Assembly: GCA_019358835.1 (NCBI GenBank)
Contig: JAHHIH010000001.1
Span: forward strand, 186,001-250,000
DNA from: Tildeniella torsiva UHER 1998/13D
GTDB lineage: Bacteria; Cyanobacteriota; Cyanobacteriia; Phormidesmidales; Phormidesmidaceae
Direction of reading: 5' to 3'
Length of the DNA stretch: 64,000 nucleotides
Positions 37,603 through 46,191 of this stretch are shown here, piece by piece. A program made the translations under genes and the position numbers. Each line of letters starts with the position of its first letter. The first letter of the stretch is position 1. Below the pieces are notes generated by a model. The model saw only the letters and a list, made by a program, of their open reading frames with translations. It searched no databases and was not told the origin of the DNA.

Positions 37603-38706
37603 TTAACCGATGGGGGTGGCCACGGCGTGAAAGGTGCGGTGGTGGTTCGTTTGGGCCGTAAAGTATTGGGCAATCAGCGTAGGGTTTTCGGCTTCAATTA
37701 GCGCTCGCACGATCGCCACCCGTTCAGCACCCGCCTGGAGCACTTCGCTCAAGTTTTCGGTGTTGATGCCGCCGATCGCATACCAGGGCACCGTAGCGTG
37801 TTCGGCTGCATAGCGCACGTAGTCGAGGCCAGCGGCGGCTTTACCCGGTTTAGTGGGGGTGGCATAGACCGGGCCAACGCCGATGTAGTCGGCCCCCTCA
37901 GCGATCGCCCGCTGCATTTCGTCGGGGTTAGTGGTCGAGCGCCCAATGATGCGCTGGCTGCCCAAAAGCTGGCGGGCGGTGGCAATGGGCAAATCGGTTT
38001 GGCCCAGGTGGACGCCATCGGCCTCCACAGCTAGGGCAAGATCGACGCGATCGTTGATCAGAAATAAGGCCCCGTAGCGGTGGCACAGATCCTTCAGCTT
38101 TTGGGCTAGCTCCAGGCGCAGGTGGTCGTCGGTATCTTTGTCGCGGTACTGCACCAGGGCAATCCCCCCCTGCAATGCGGCTTCGACAATGGGCAATAGG
38201 CGATCGCATGGCGATGTCACCAGATAAGTCAACCCCTGGCGCAATCTCTGAAGCCGATGCCCGCCCAAAATGTTACTTTCCAGCGCGTAAACCTGGTAGC
38301 GCATGGCCTTGGCCCCCGCCGCCAGTTCGCTGCGGTAGAGTTTGCCATATTCTTCGAGCGCCCGCAGCGCCTCTTGCACCCGACAAAAATTGGCTTGCAG
38401 CACCGCCGTTACGCTGTTGCGCTCAGCTTCCTGGGGGTGGGTGAGGGCCGTGCCGGGGTCGCCGGGAGTGTCGCGGCACAGGCGCAGCTCAGGGGCGTGC
38501 CACTGGGCTAGGGTCTGGCGCAGGTGCTTGAGTTGCTCGGTTTGAGCTGAGTTATTCAGTCCAAACCGACACCATTCTTCGATGATGCGTAGCCCTTCGC
38601 GGGCGCGATCGAGGTTGGCATCGAGAATGCGATAAACGGCGGCATCGGCACTGTTGGGCAGCACTGGCAGCCCGGTCAACTCCGGCATGGAAACACTGTG
38701 GGGCAA
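37603..38706 (-). CDS. thiE: Thiamine-phosphate synthase with N-terminal extension
   Basis: Joins the pyrimidine and thiazole phosphates to make thiamine phosphate. 367 residues: an N-terminal helical domain of about 140 residues found in cyanobacterial ThiE (RILDANLDRAREGLRIIEEW), then the TIM-barrel synthase with LVQYRDKD, LFLINDRVDLAL, ADGVHLGQTDLP, IIGRST and YIGVGPVYATPTK. All catalytic-type motifs are present. thiS follows 125 nt downstream on the same strand, forming a likely thiE-thiS transcript. Confidence 0.95.
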   Translation of the reverse strand: MPHSVSMPELTGLPVLPNSADAAVYRILDANLDRAREGLRIIEEWCRFGLNNSAQTEQLKHLRQTLAQWHAPELRLCRDTPGDPGTALTHPQEAERNSVTAVLQANFCRVQEALRALEEYGKLYRSELAAGAKAMRYQVYALESNILGGHRLQRLRQGLTYLVTSPCDRLLPIVEAALQGGIALVQYRDKDTDDHLRLELAQKLKDLCHRYGALFLINDRVDLALAVEADGVHLGQTDLPIATARQLLGSQRIIGRSTTNPDEMQRAIAEGADYIGVGPVYATPTKPGKAAAGLDYVRYAAEHATVPWYAIGGINTENLSEVLQAGAERVAIVRALIEAENPTLIAQYFTAQTNHHRTFHAVATPIG

Positions 38707-38758
38707 AGAACCTCCACATCCTACCAGGCCAGGGTCAGGGAAGAGCTGGGCGATCGCG

Positions 38759-38920
38759 CTACTTCTTCGGTTGCAGAATATCGTGAATGCCTTCCACCGC
38801 CGGGTCAGAACGCCAGACGTCGAAGGCCTTCCAGGCTACAAAGCCAAAGGCCAGCAGCGCCACAAGAGTCACTAGCGCTGAGACAAACCGAGTAATTGGC
38901 GTACCAGTATCGAGGCGCAT
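38759..38920 (-). CDS. Small single-pass membrane protein
   Basis: 53 residues from ATG 38920 (or 60 from 38941). One hydrophobic helix (RFVSALVTLVALLAFGFVAWKAF), then a short acidic tail ending ILQPKK. Not recognised. The size, membrane helix and compact intergenic placement make a real small protein plausible. Confidence 0.5.
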   Translation of the reverse strand: MRLDTGTPITRFVSALVTLVALLAFGFVAWKAFDVWRSDPAVEGIHDILQPKK

Positions 38921-39082
38921 AAACCACTCCCTGAAAAACAATGAAGAGCAGAAAGAGGTAGATTATCCGTGAAAAATCCTACCGTAGTAGGATCCCCATA
39001 CTCTACTTATATACCCTACAACTCGTATTTTCATAGCGTCTGTCTAAGACAATGCTTAGACCAGAGAAATTTGGCTTAGCAG

Positions 39083-39622
39083 CTAGGATTTTTCGGCAGG
39101 GGCAACGCGCTTTTTGAGCGAGTCGAAGCGGCGGCGGGCCGTGGAATTTTTGGGTTCCAGGGCCAAGGCGGCTTCATACATCTCTAGAGCCTGGCTGGTG
39201 AGCTGCTTGCGCTCATAGCTGTGGCCCAAATTGTTGAGGGCAGTGACGTACTCGGGCGAAATCTTCAGCGCTTCTTTGTAGTTACGAATCGCCAGGTCGT
39301 ACTGGTCTTGGGCAAAGTAAGAGTAGCCCAGGGCATTGTAGACTACGGCGGCGTTGTCAGCCTCATCGTCGCCCAGTTGCTTGATCGCCTGCTGGAGGTA
39401 AAGGGCCGCCTGGGTGTAGAGCTTTTTGTCGAGCAAGAGACTGCCCAGCTCGTAATATTCCTGGGCGGTGCCCTTTTCTTTAGTGAGCCGAGACTGGAGT
39501 CGCCCCAGAGTGCTTTCGATGCGGCGGGTCTTGATTACCTGGCGCACCACAAAAAAGGCGGCAACGCTCAGCAACGCCAGCAGAATACCCAGATAAATAA
39601 GGAGCAGGTTGCTGTTTTCCAT
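39083..39622 (-). CDS. Ycf37-like TPR membrane protein (photosystem I assembly)
   Basis: 179 residues. N-terminal membrane helix (IYLGILLALLSVAAFFVVRQV), then GTAQEYYELGSLLLDKKLYTQA and about three tetratricopeptide repeats between 50 and 160. The order and wording match Ycf37, a thylakoid protein linked to assembly and stability of photosystem I in cyanobacteria. Monocistronic by spacing. Confidence 0.82.
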   Translation of the reverse strand: MENSNLLLIYLGILLALLSVAAFFVVRQVIKTRRIESTLGRLQSRLTKEKGTAQEYYELGSLLLDKKLYTQAALYLQQAIKQLGDDEADNAAVVYNALGYSYFAQDQYDLAIRNYKEALKISPEYVTALNNLGHSYERKQLTSQALEMYEAALALEPKNSTARRRFDSLKKRVAPAEKS

Positions 39623-39665
39623 GCGGTCTTGATCTGCACTTGAGAACTACCCTATCTTGCCATGG

Positions 39666-40433
39666 CTAGGGCAACCCCCAGAAGGTAGTCCGTTCTTCTA
39701 GCCAGCCGCTTTGATGCCAATCGATGACGGTCTGGTTGACCAGGCTACGCAACTCGGTGTACTGGGTGCCCTTGGGTAGGGCGATCGCCAGGGGTTCTGC
39801 CGAGAGCAAGCTGGGTACCAGGTAATAGCCGCTGTGATCCTGCTGCCAGCCAGTTAGCACCGTTAGATCGCCAGCAAAGCCGTCAATTTGGCCTGTGCTG
39901 AGACGGCTAAAGGCATCTTGATAGCTGTTGAAAGGGGTAAGAATGGCTAGCGGCAACAGGTGGCGCACCACTGCTACGGTACTAGCCCCCTGAAGCACCC
40001 CTAGTCGCTGGCGTTGGAGATCACCTAGGCTTTGCACCTGGGGATCACGCATTAACACGGCGGCTCCATCGAGGTAGTAGGGTGGGCTAAAACTTACTAG
40101 CCGCTGACGACCGGAGGTCAGGGTAAGACCGGCGATCGCCACATCGGCCCGGTCTTCAAGCACCGCCGAAATGCGATCGCCGTTGGACACCACCACAAAC
40201 TCAACCGCCGTCGGGTCAGCAAAAATCGCCGACGCCAGCCCGTGGGCCAGGTCAATTTCTAGGCCCACCAGGTCGCCCTCGCGATCGCGAAAGCTCAGCG
40301 GTTGCCAGCCTTCGCGTACCGCCACCACCAGGTGCCCACGGGCGCGAATTGTGTCGAGATCCGCAGCAGAAACTGGGAGCACAGATAACTGTGCCCCCAG
40401 TGCTAAACCAAACCCAAGCCAGTTCCATGCCAT
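39666..40433 (-). CDS. Periplasmic amino-acid-type solute-binding protein
   Basis: 255 residues of the bacterial family 3 extracellular solute-binding proteins. N-terminal signal peptide with likely cleavage at VSA-AD (residue 23-25). Then the typical DTIRARGHLVVAV, LSFRDREGDLVGLEIDLA and ADVAIAGLTLT, followed by VSFSPPY. No permease or ATPase gene is adjacent. Substrate unknown. Confidence 0.88.
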   Translation of the reverse strand: MAWNWLGFGLALGAQLSVLPVSAADLDTIRARGHLVVAVREGWQPLSFRDREGDLVGLEIDLAHGLASAIFADPTAVEFVVVSNGDRISAVLEDRADVAIAGLTLTSGRQRLVSFSPPYYLDGAAVLMRDPQVQSLGDLQRQRLGVLQGASTVAVVRHLLPLAILTPFNSYQDAFSRLSTGQIDGFAGDLTVLTGWQQDHSGYYLVPSLLSAEPLAIALPKGTQYTELRSLVNQTVIDWHQSGWLEERTTFWGLP

Positions 40434-40482
40434 GGTGCGGCCGTGTCTAAACTACGACTGCCCCTACTGTCTGGGCCAATCC

Positions 40483-40833
40483 CTAAGATTGGTTGGCAAC
40501 TTCAACCACTTTGGCAAACCCATTGGGGTCGAGCACGGCCATCTGGGCCAGCATTTTGCGGTTGATATCGATATTGGCTTTCTTGAGCTGGCCAATGAGC
40601 TGGCTGTAGCTCAGACCGTGCATGCGAGAAGCCGCATTGATGCGGGTAATCCACAAACGGCGAAAATCGCGCTTCCGGTTGCGGCGATCGCGATAGGCGT
40701 ACCGCAGCGCCTTCATTACCTGCTGGTTGGCCGTGCGAAACAGCTTAGAGTGAGACCCTCTAAACCCTTTGGCTAGCTTGAGAATTTTGTTGCGGCGCTT
40801 GCGTGCTACGTTGCCGCGCTTGACACGTGCCAT
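40483..40833 (-). CDS. rplT: 50S ribosomal protein L20
   Basis: 116 residues, nearly full match to L20: [50 protein letters not shown] and [15 protein letters not shown]. Binds 23S rRNA early in 50S assembly. It follows rpmI by 64 nt in the usual rpmI-rplT pair. Confidence 0.99.
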   Translation of the reverse strand: MARVKRGNVARKRRNKILKLAKGFRGSHSKLFRTANQQVMKALRYAYRDRRNRKRDFRRLWITRINAASRMHGLSYSQLIGQLKKANIDINRKMLAQMAVLDPNGFAKVVEVANQS

Positions 40834-40897
40834 GACTGTTTAACCCTTGGAACTATTGAAGTTTTAAATGACCACTAGCAGACTGACAGCTCCCTAC

Positions 40898-41095
40898 TTA
40901 GAGGTAGGGCAGCATTAGCTCCACGTTGGGAGCATCTTCTTCCGACACTAAGGCAATCTTAGACAGCCGGGAGCGACGCTCAGCATTTTTGTGCTGCAAC
41001 ATGTGATTCTTGAACGCCTTGCGACGCATGATTTTGCCGCTGCCACTGCGACGAAAGCGCTTAGCGGCAGCTTTGCGAGACTTAAGCTTGGGCAT
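40898..41095 (-). CDS. rpmI: 50S ribosomal protein L35
   Basis: 65 residues from ATG 41095: [20 protein letters not shown], then [14 protein letters not shown]. The frame is open upstream, but L35 proteins begin with MPKLK or MPKMK. First gene of the rpmI-rplT pair; infC is not adjacent. Confidence 0.98.
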   Translation of the reverse strand: MPKLKSRKAAAKRFRRSGSGKIMRRKAFKNHMLQHKNAERRSRLSKIALVSEEDAPNVELMLPYL

Positions 41096-41254
41096 GGTTA
41101 CCACAATTTCGACACAGTCTTTGAATATATCACGAGTAGCCCATAACGGCAGCACGAAAATTCAGATATAGCCGCAATGGCTTTAGGCTTGTCCCTCAAT
41201 ACAACCATCGGCTGGGCAAAATTCAGCCTGCCCCAAAATTTTTCATTTGTAGGG

Positions 41255-41284
41255 TTGTCAAGGTTACACACTTATCGCTAAGAT
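41255..41284 (+). promoter_or_regulatory. Possible sigma-70 promoter of the tRNA gene
   Basis: TTGTCA (41255-41260), 18-nt spacer, TAAGAT (41279-41284), ending 15 nt before the tRNA 5' end. Confidence 0.45.
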
Positions 41285-41299
41285 AAGCTTCGCGAGTAA

Positions 41300-41371
41300 T
41301 CCTCAGTAGCTCAGTGGTAGAGCGGTCGGCTGTTAACCGATTGGTCGTAGGTTCGAATCCTACCTGGGGAG
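41300..41371 (+). tRNA. trnN: tRNA-Asn (GTT)
   Basis: 72 nt cloverleaf. Acceptor stem TCCTCAG/CTGGGGA with discriminator G; D arm AGCTCAGTGGTAGAGC; anticodon stem with loop CTGTTAA and anticodon GTT at 41332-41334; T arm GTAGG-TTCGAAT-CCTAC. CCA is not encoded. Confidence 0.97.
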
Positions 41372-41530
41372 TTTTAGAGAAGCATAAAAGCTTGAGTTAG
41401 TGGTGCCCTGTGCCCATAACATCCCTGAAGCGCTTTAGGGGCGGGGATTTTGGGGAACGCTAGAACCCGAAGAAAAGCTCCAGCTCAGAGAGCTATACCT
41501 ATTTCCTTAGGGAAATTTAAGGGTTCTGCT

Positions 41531-41536
41531 TATAAT
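41531..41536 (+). promoter_or_regulatory. Possible -10 box upstream of rpaA
   Basis: TATAAT preceded by TG, about 120 nt before the rpaA start. No good -35 at the usual spacing. Confidence 0.35.
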
Positions 41537-41658
41537 TTATCGAGGAATTGTATTATTCCGACACGGCTCTTTACGTTTGGATGCTAGGCTACTCAAAGCT
41601 TTGTAGCTTGCCTCTAGCTGAGTCGGTATTGTTTTCGGGTTGTCAAGTTTAGTTGGTA

Positions 41659-42372
41659 ATGCCTCGTATTCTCGTCATTGATGATGATGCTGCGATCGCG
41701 GAGCTTGTTTCCGTCAATTTGGAAATGGCAGGCTACGACGTCAATCAGGCGGGGGATGGCATCAAAGGCCAGGCCCTAGCGGTGCAGCTTTTGCCAGACC
41801 TGATTATGCTCGACCTGATGTTGCCTAAGGTGGATGGGCTGACCGTGTGCCAGCGTCTGCGCCGCGATCGCCGCACCGCCGACATCCCGGTGCTCATGCT
41901 GACGGCGCTGTCGCAGACCCAAGATAAGGTCGATGGCTTTAACGCGGGAGCCGACGACTACCTCACCAAACCTTTTGAGCTAGACGAAATGCTGGCTCGG
42001 GTGCGTGCCCTGCTGCGCCGCACCGATCGCATACCCCAGGCGGCCAAGCACAGCGAAATTCTCAACTATGGCCCTCTTACCCTGATTCCTGAGCGCTACG
42101 AGGCGATTTGGTTTGACGGCACGGTCAAACTGACCCATCTCGAATTTGAGCTGCTGCACTGCCTGCTTCAGCGCCACGGGCAGACCGTATCCCCCAGCCA
42201 GATTTTGCAAGAAGTTTGGGGCTACGAACCCAACGACGACATCGAAACTATTCGCGTGCACGTGCGGCACCTGCGCACCAAGCTAGAGCCCGATCCCCGG
42301 CATCCTAAGTTCATTAAGACCGTCTACGGGGCGGGCTACTGCCTAGAGCTGCCCGCCGTCGCGGTAGAGTAG
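41659..42372 (+). CDS. rpaA: OmpR-type response regulator, RpaA-like
   Basis: 237 residues from ATG 41659. Receiver 3-118 with DDD, Asp in [10 protein letters not shown] and Lys in YLTKPFE; winged-helix DNA-binding domain 140-235 with [18 protein letters not shown] and [11 protein letters not shown]. The wording ([28 protein letters not shown]) is that of RpaA, the regulator that carries circadian output and phycobilisome-photosystem coupling in cyanobacteria. It is clearly not RpaB. Its kinase SasA is not in the window. Followed by a strong hairpin. Confidence 0.85.
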   Translation: MPRILVIDDDAAIAELVSVNLEMAGYDVNQAGDGIKGQALAVQLLPDLIMLDLMLPKVDGLTVCQRLRRDRRTADIPVLMLTALSQTQDKVDGFNAGADDYLTKPFELDEMLARVRALLRRTDRIPQAAKHSEILNYGPLTLIPERYEAIWFDGTVKLTHLEFELLHCLLQRHGQTVSPSQILQEVWGYEPNDDIETIRVHVRHLRTKLEPDPRHPKFIKTVYGAGYCLELPAVAVE

Positions 42373-42428
42373 GGCCAATTCCAGGAATAGTAGCTGTTCA
42401 GGCCGCTTCTATAAATAGTAAATAGACG

Positions 42429-42465
42429 CTAAAAGCAGAGGGATTTCGAGTCTCTCTGCTTTTAG
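42429..42465 (+). terminator. Hairpin after rpaA
   Basis: CTAAAAGCAGAG (42429-42440) pairs perfectly with CTCTGCTTTTAG (42454-42465); 13-nt loop. The T-run lies within the 3' arm. About 57 nt after the rpaA stop; likely its terminator. Confidence 0.7.
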
Positions 42466-42505
42466 GTTTAATTTCGAGGACGATACCGAATCCCGGAGAT
42501 AGGCA

Positions 42506-42524
42506 GGGCAAACGCCGTTTGCCC
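42506..42524. repeat. Palindromic repeat GGGCAAACG/CGTTTGCCC
   Basis: Nine-base arms separated by one base, followed by CCTACAG. This is a familiar kind of cyanobacterial intergenic palindrome. Confidence 0.7.
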
Positions 42525-42561
42525 CTACAGCGCGGCCCTTTTTACCAGCGCTCAGTCCTAC

Positions 42562-43350
42562 TTAGTCGGCAGAGAACTGAATCGTGCCGCTGTCAAAGGC
42601 CAGGTCTACAAACAGATTGCCGTCCTGGAAGAAGTAGCTGCCGGAGTTCCCCAGAGCTTGCACAAACTCGTTGCCAATCGACCCCTCAGGGCAGGCGGCC
42701 ATCGTAGTGGCAATGGGGGAGACTTGAAGGGTGCGATCGCCAGTGGTTGTAAAGTCGGCTCGACCCCGGTTACAGTCAGCCCGTACCAACAGGGAACCAT
42801 CCTCTAAGAATTCAGCGGTGTAGTGATCGGGCTGATCGGCAACCAGCAGCTTGCCATCGCTGAACTGAATTTGCTGGAGCTTCCACAGGGTGCCGACCAG
42901 GGCGGGGGTAGGCGTGGCCGAAAACTGCATGGTACCGCTGTCAAATTTCAGATCAATAAATAGATCCTCGTTTTGAAAGAAGTAGAGGTTGGCGTTGTTC
43001 AGCGCCTGCAAAAACTGAGGGCTGATGCTGCCCTCGGGGCAGGCGGCTAGGGTGGTTGGCCCCAGAGAGACCATAATTCGCCCGTCGGCTGCCTCGGTAA
43101 ACTGGCCGATCGCCCGATTGCAGTCGGCTTTGACAAACACCTGCCCGTCTTCAGCAAACTCTGCCGTGTAGTTTTGCGGTGGATTTGCCGTCAGCAGTGT
43201 GCCGTCATTCATTTGAATTTGCTGGAGTTCCCAGATGCTGCCGGTTAGGGGTGGCACACCGGGGCCGGTGGAAGGCGACACACAGGCAGTAACGCCTAAG
43301 AGAACCGTAGAGGCTGCCGCTAGTACCGCAGCGGAGCGAGATGAAAGCAT
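42562..43350 (-). CDS. Lipoprotein with two META domains
   Basis: 262 residues from ATG 43350; the ATG 15 nt upstream is also possible. Lipoprotein signal with lipobox VTAC (Cys at 23). Two tandem META-type domains (about 38-140 and 152-262) share the pattern GS/TLWxLQQIQ, DGxLL, YTAEFxEDG, V/RADCNR and AACPEGSI, so one arose by duplication of the other. META domains occur in HslJ-like heat-shock or motility-linked envelope proteins. Likely anchored in the periplasm; exact role unknown. Confidence 0.85.
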   Translation of the reverse strand: MLSSRSAAVLAAASTVLLGVTACVSPSTGPGVPPLTGSIWELQQIQMNDGTLLTANPPQNYTAEFAEDGQVFVKADCNRAIGQFTEAADGRIMVSLGPTTLAACPEGSISPQFLQALNNANLYFFQNEDLFIDLKFDSGTMQFSATPTPALVGTLWKLQQIQFSDGKLLVADQPDHYTAEFLEDGSLLVRADCNRGRADFTTTGDRTLQVSPIATTMAACPEGSIGNEFVQALGNSGSYFFQDGNLFVDLAFDSGTIQFSAD

Positions 43351-43759
43351 AAAATCACCAAGCATTTGTTAATGAATCAATAGGTAGTAATCAAGCCCCA
43401 TAGCTGGAGCTGGCAAAAGGATATTGCTCTGCCAACTTTGTCAGCTTGCCGGAATTTGCGGCCCTGGCAATCTTGCAGCCTCAATTGTCGATAAAGCCAG
43501 TTTGGCTCGAAACTATCTGGCTAACACCTTAGTTTAAGAGGGCTACAGGCCCCATAATAATTGCAATATCGCCCAAAAAAGGTCAACGTCTAGACCGTAA
43601 AGTCCATAATTGTTAACGTTATATTCCTTCGGCTGGGGTCAGTCTAGAACAGCCAGCAGCATCCTATAGATTTCATATTTTTGCTGGTGCCAAATTTTCG
43701 GTTGAGGTACTTTTGATAGGCCGCTGATGATGCCGAGTATACAGAGGCCCTTTAAAGCA

Positions 43760-43790
43760 GCTGCCCGCCTCGCGTGAGCGGACGGGCAGC
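43760..43790. other. Inverted repeat GCTGCCCG / CGGGCAGC
   Basis: Arms 43760-43767 and 43783-43790 around an inner palindrome CTCGCGTGAG, giving a cruciform-like structure. No T-run of terminator type. Confidence 0.55.
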
Positions 43791-43921
43791 CCCAAATTGG
43801 GCAAGCTTCAACAGCTGATTCTGCTAGTTTGAGCGGCCGCTTTGGGTGTGCGACTTTCGCCATGGTGCTTGGGCACTCATCCCCTAAACGAGCCGGGATT
43901 GAGGATTTGCTTCTTGAGCCG

Positions 43922-43958
43922 CTTTGCCGCTACATCAACGATCGATGTAGCGGCAAAG
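43922..43958. terminator. Perfect 15-bp hairpin after the 172-residue protein gene
   Basis: CTTTGCCGCTACATC (43922-43936) and its exact complement (43944-43958), 7-nt loop. Lies 10 nt beyond the stop of the minus-strand gene. No T-run follows, so it may protect the transcript end rather than terminate. Confidence 0.6.
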
Positions 43959-43967
43959 TGAAGGAAT

Positions 43968-44486
43968 CTATCGCTTACCTAACCACTTGGCAGCGATCGC
44001 ACCCACTGCGGCACCCACTAGCGGATTGCTGAAGAACTTGAGAATGGTGGGTTGATCGGCCAACACATCCTGAAAAACATCGGGGTGGTTGCGGTAGGCA
44101 AAGGCGGCCAGCTTAGTGACATCGTCCTCATTCATGCGGCTAGCGTGGTGGGTCGATAGGCCCAGCTGCTGCTCTAGATCGCGATCGCTGAGACCGCGTC
44201 CTTTCAAGTGCTTGAAAAAATCGCGGGCTACGTCATCGCGCTCTTGGGGCTTGATCTGAGTGATCGCCTTGCGCAATTCTGGCTCCATCTCGGTGGTAGG
44301 AATGCGATCGGGGTGAAACCCGCGCCCCATCAGTTCCCGGCGCTCGTCGCGAGACGAACGGTTGGCGAAGTCGTCAAAGTTGGCGTACTCGCGCTCGGGC
44401 TGGGTGGCCTTGGCATCGATACCTTCAACGTTGCCACCGGCCAAGTCATTCATGATCTGACGCTTATAGTCTTTGCTGCTAGTCAT
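43968..44486 (-). CDS. Unknown protein, 172 residues, next to stress-type genes
   Basis: Not recognised as a named family. Highly charged N-terminal two thirds (many Asp, Glu, Arg), including DDVARDFFKHLKGRGLSDRD, then a helical part and a C-terminal hydrophobic Ala/Gly-rich segment (NPLVGAAVGAIAAKWLGKR) that could sit in or on a membrane. First of three minus-strand genes (to 45891) encoding a Gly/Ala-zipper protein, a lipoprotein and this one, each separated by about 100-150 bp. Confidence 0.7.
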   Translation of the reverse strand: MTSSKDYKRQIMNDLAGGNVEGIDAKATQPEREYANFDDFANRSSRDERRELMGRGFHPDRIPTTEMEPELRKAITQIKPQERDDVARDFFKHLKGRGLSDRDLEQQLGLSTHHASRMNEDDVTKLAAFAYRNHPDVFQDVLADQPTILKFFSNPLVGAAVGAIAAKWLGKR

Positions 44487-44632
44487 TGTGTGGGTCTCCG
44501 AAGTTTTGGATTTCTAGCTTCATTTCGAGATAATTGCTACAGCAGCGTCCTGAAGCTTAAGGAAACTGCGGCTAGCGTCCCCTGATTCATCCGAGCAGGA
44601 AGATCGTAGGGTGCAGTGCTTTAGGGTTGGGT

Positions 44633-45058
44633 CTATTGGTACTCAACCTGGCGGGTTGTGTCGTCGTAGCTGGCGGTTAAGATCAGCTCTTTGTCGGGTG
44701 CATAGACCAGCACACTCAGATCGCGGTTGGGGAATTTCTTGTGGAACCCCTGCACCAGCGATTGGGCTAGGGTTTTCACCTCCCGAGGCTCAACATCGGG
44801 CGAGATCACCACGCCGAGCTTGTTGTTATCGCGCACAAAGGCGTCGCTCACTAGCCCTCGGGCGGTCTGCATTACCCACCGGCCATAGCTTTCGCCGCTG
44901 GCAGTATCACCCCGCTCAAGCTGAGTGTAGGCAGCAGTGGGGGATAGTCTGGGGGCGGCGCTGGTGGTGGGAGCGCTACCACAGGCACTGGTGGTGAACA
45001 TAATCACTCCCAGACACAGAGCGATTACGCCAAGACGAATAGACTTCAAAAAATTCAC
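44633..45058 (-). CDS. Small lipoprotein of unknown function
   Basis: 141 residues. Lipoprotein signal peptide with lipobox TSAC (Cys26) and Gly/Ser/Thr-rich linker. The mature domain (about 40-141) contains VSDAFVRDNNKLGVVISPDV and LVQGFHKKFPNRDLSVLVYAP, which I associate with cyanobacterial hypothetical lipoproteins without known role. Confidence 0.75.
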   Translation of the reverse strand: MNFLKSIRLGVIALCLGVIMFTTSACGSAPTTSAAPRLSPTAAYTQLERGDTASGESYGRWVMQTARGLVSDAFVRDNNKLGVVISPDVEPREVKTLAQSLVQGFHKKFPNRDLSVLVYAPDKELILTASYDDTTRQVEYQ

Positions 45059-45156
45059 GGTTTTTCTTCCTCAACAAATACGGTACTTACAGGGGTTTCA
45101 GCCACGATGTGACTCAAGGAGGAGCAATTCCTGGCTCGGCTGGTTTCTTTCAGCGG

Positions 45157-45891
45157 TTATGGCTCCAGCGGGTTTGATGCATGGGGCAACCCTGTGACCT
45201 TGGGTATATCAGCCTCTTGACGAGAGCTTCCATGGGGATAGCTCTCATCCATGGGATGATCGACCTGGTTGTAGGGATTGTCTCGGCCAGGGGCAACTCC
45301 AGCGGCCCCGTTAAAGGTGGCGTTAGGAGAACCACTTCTTGCAGCAGCATCGGCTGGAGCCTGGTAAATCCCCCAGTCTTCAATGCCGACGGCTTTCAAC
45401 GTGCGCTCCGCCCGAGCAATTTCGGGTTCAGTGTCTTTGAGCATTACCAGGTACTCGCCCTGAGCCACGCGATCGCGGTAGCGCTTAGCCCGATGCTCTG
45501 GAATCCCCAGCCCGATTAGGGCACCGACTAGCCCACCAGCAGCGGCCCCAGCTGCGCCGCCGATCAGTGCAGATATCACAACGGCAGCCTCACCCGCCAG
45601 TACAGCGGGGCCAACGCCGGGGATCACCAGCGTGCCCAGGCCAACTAGCAAACCCGTGACCCCACCGAGCACACCGCCGGTAACCGCACCAACGGTACCG
45701 ACTGTATTGGCCTGGTTGCTGACTTCGTCTTTAACCTCAATGCCTGCGATCGCGCTTTGCCGATCCGAATCTTTGGCGATCACCGACACATGATCCATCG
45801 CAAAGCCTGAGTCGCTAAGAGCCTGCAGAGCTGATGCCGTCTTAGGGCGATCGGGAAAGACACCCACTGCCCGTCTGTGTTGCGAAGCCAT
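45157..45891 (-). CDS. General-stress-type protein with glycine-zipper membrane segment
   Basis: 244 residues. N-terminal small domain (AVGVFPDRPKTASALQALSDSGF, 8-55) of the kind found in YflT/GS17M-like stress proteins. Then a Gly/Ala-rich hydrophobic region (68-145) with repeated GG and AGAAAGG, a soluble segment LVMLKDTEPEIARAERTL, and a hydrophilic tail rich in Asn, Pro and Ser. Probably membrane-associated. Placement beside two other envelope or stress-like genes suggests joint stress expression (inference). Confidence 0.75.
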   Translation of the reverse strand: MASQHRRAVGVFPDRPKTASALQALSDSGFAMDHVSVIAKDSDRQSAIAGIEVKDEVSNQANTVGTVGAVTGGVLGGVTGLLVGLGTLVIPGVGPAVLAGEAAVVISALIGGAAGAAAGGLVGALIGLGIPEHRAKRYRDRVAQGEYLVMLKDTEPEIARAERTLKAVGIEDWGIYQAPADAAARSGSPNATFNGAAGVAPGRDNPYNQVDHPMDESYPHGSSRQEADIPKVTGLPHASNPLEP

Positions 45892-46191
45892 ACTGCGCTT
45901 CCTCCTTAATTATGCGAAGCCAGCAGATATGAGAAGGCTGGCGATCGCGGCGTTGCCTATTGTTGTAACGGGCGCAGCGGCCTGCCCTTATCGCCCATTG
46001 GAGGGATCAAAAATCGTAGAAAGGAAGAGATCCTGCGGCCCAGAAAAGTAAGGGAGCTATGGCGATTCCTTGCGCTGCGCACATCCGAGGCACTTTACTG
46101 CCGTCGGTCGGTGCCTGATTGAATCGCTGAATCACGAAAAGAGGGCTAGGTATACTTCAGGTACGGCGCGATTTGAATCCTGAGCGGTTCA
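45892..46191. other. 300-bp divergent intergenic region
   Basis: Separates the minus-strand stress-type genes from the plus-strand DUF5996 gene and should hold both promoters. No recognisable gene or clear promoter pair. Confidence 0.4.

Larger units (their letters stand above)
43351..43967. other. 617-bp region without a supported gene
   Basis: Holds two strong hairpins (listed separately) and AT-rich sequence near 43540-43630 that may be the promoter of the lipoprotein gene. A 74-codon minus-strand frame (43639-43863) has no protein-like features and is not called. Confidence 0.5.

Noticed and set aside
37603-38760. TPP riboswitch upstream of thiE
   Set aside because: Only about 50 bp separates thiE from the next gene and no THI-box sequence (CTGAGA) was seen.
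43639-43863. 74-codon minus-strand frame
   Set aside because: Crosses the cruciform repeat, has no recognisable features and no good ribosome-binding site.
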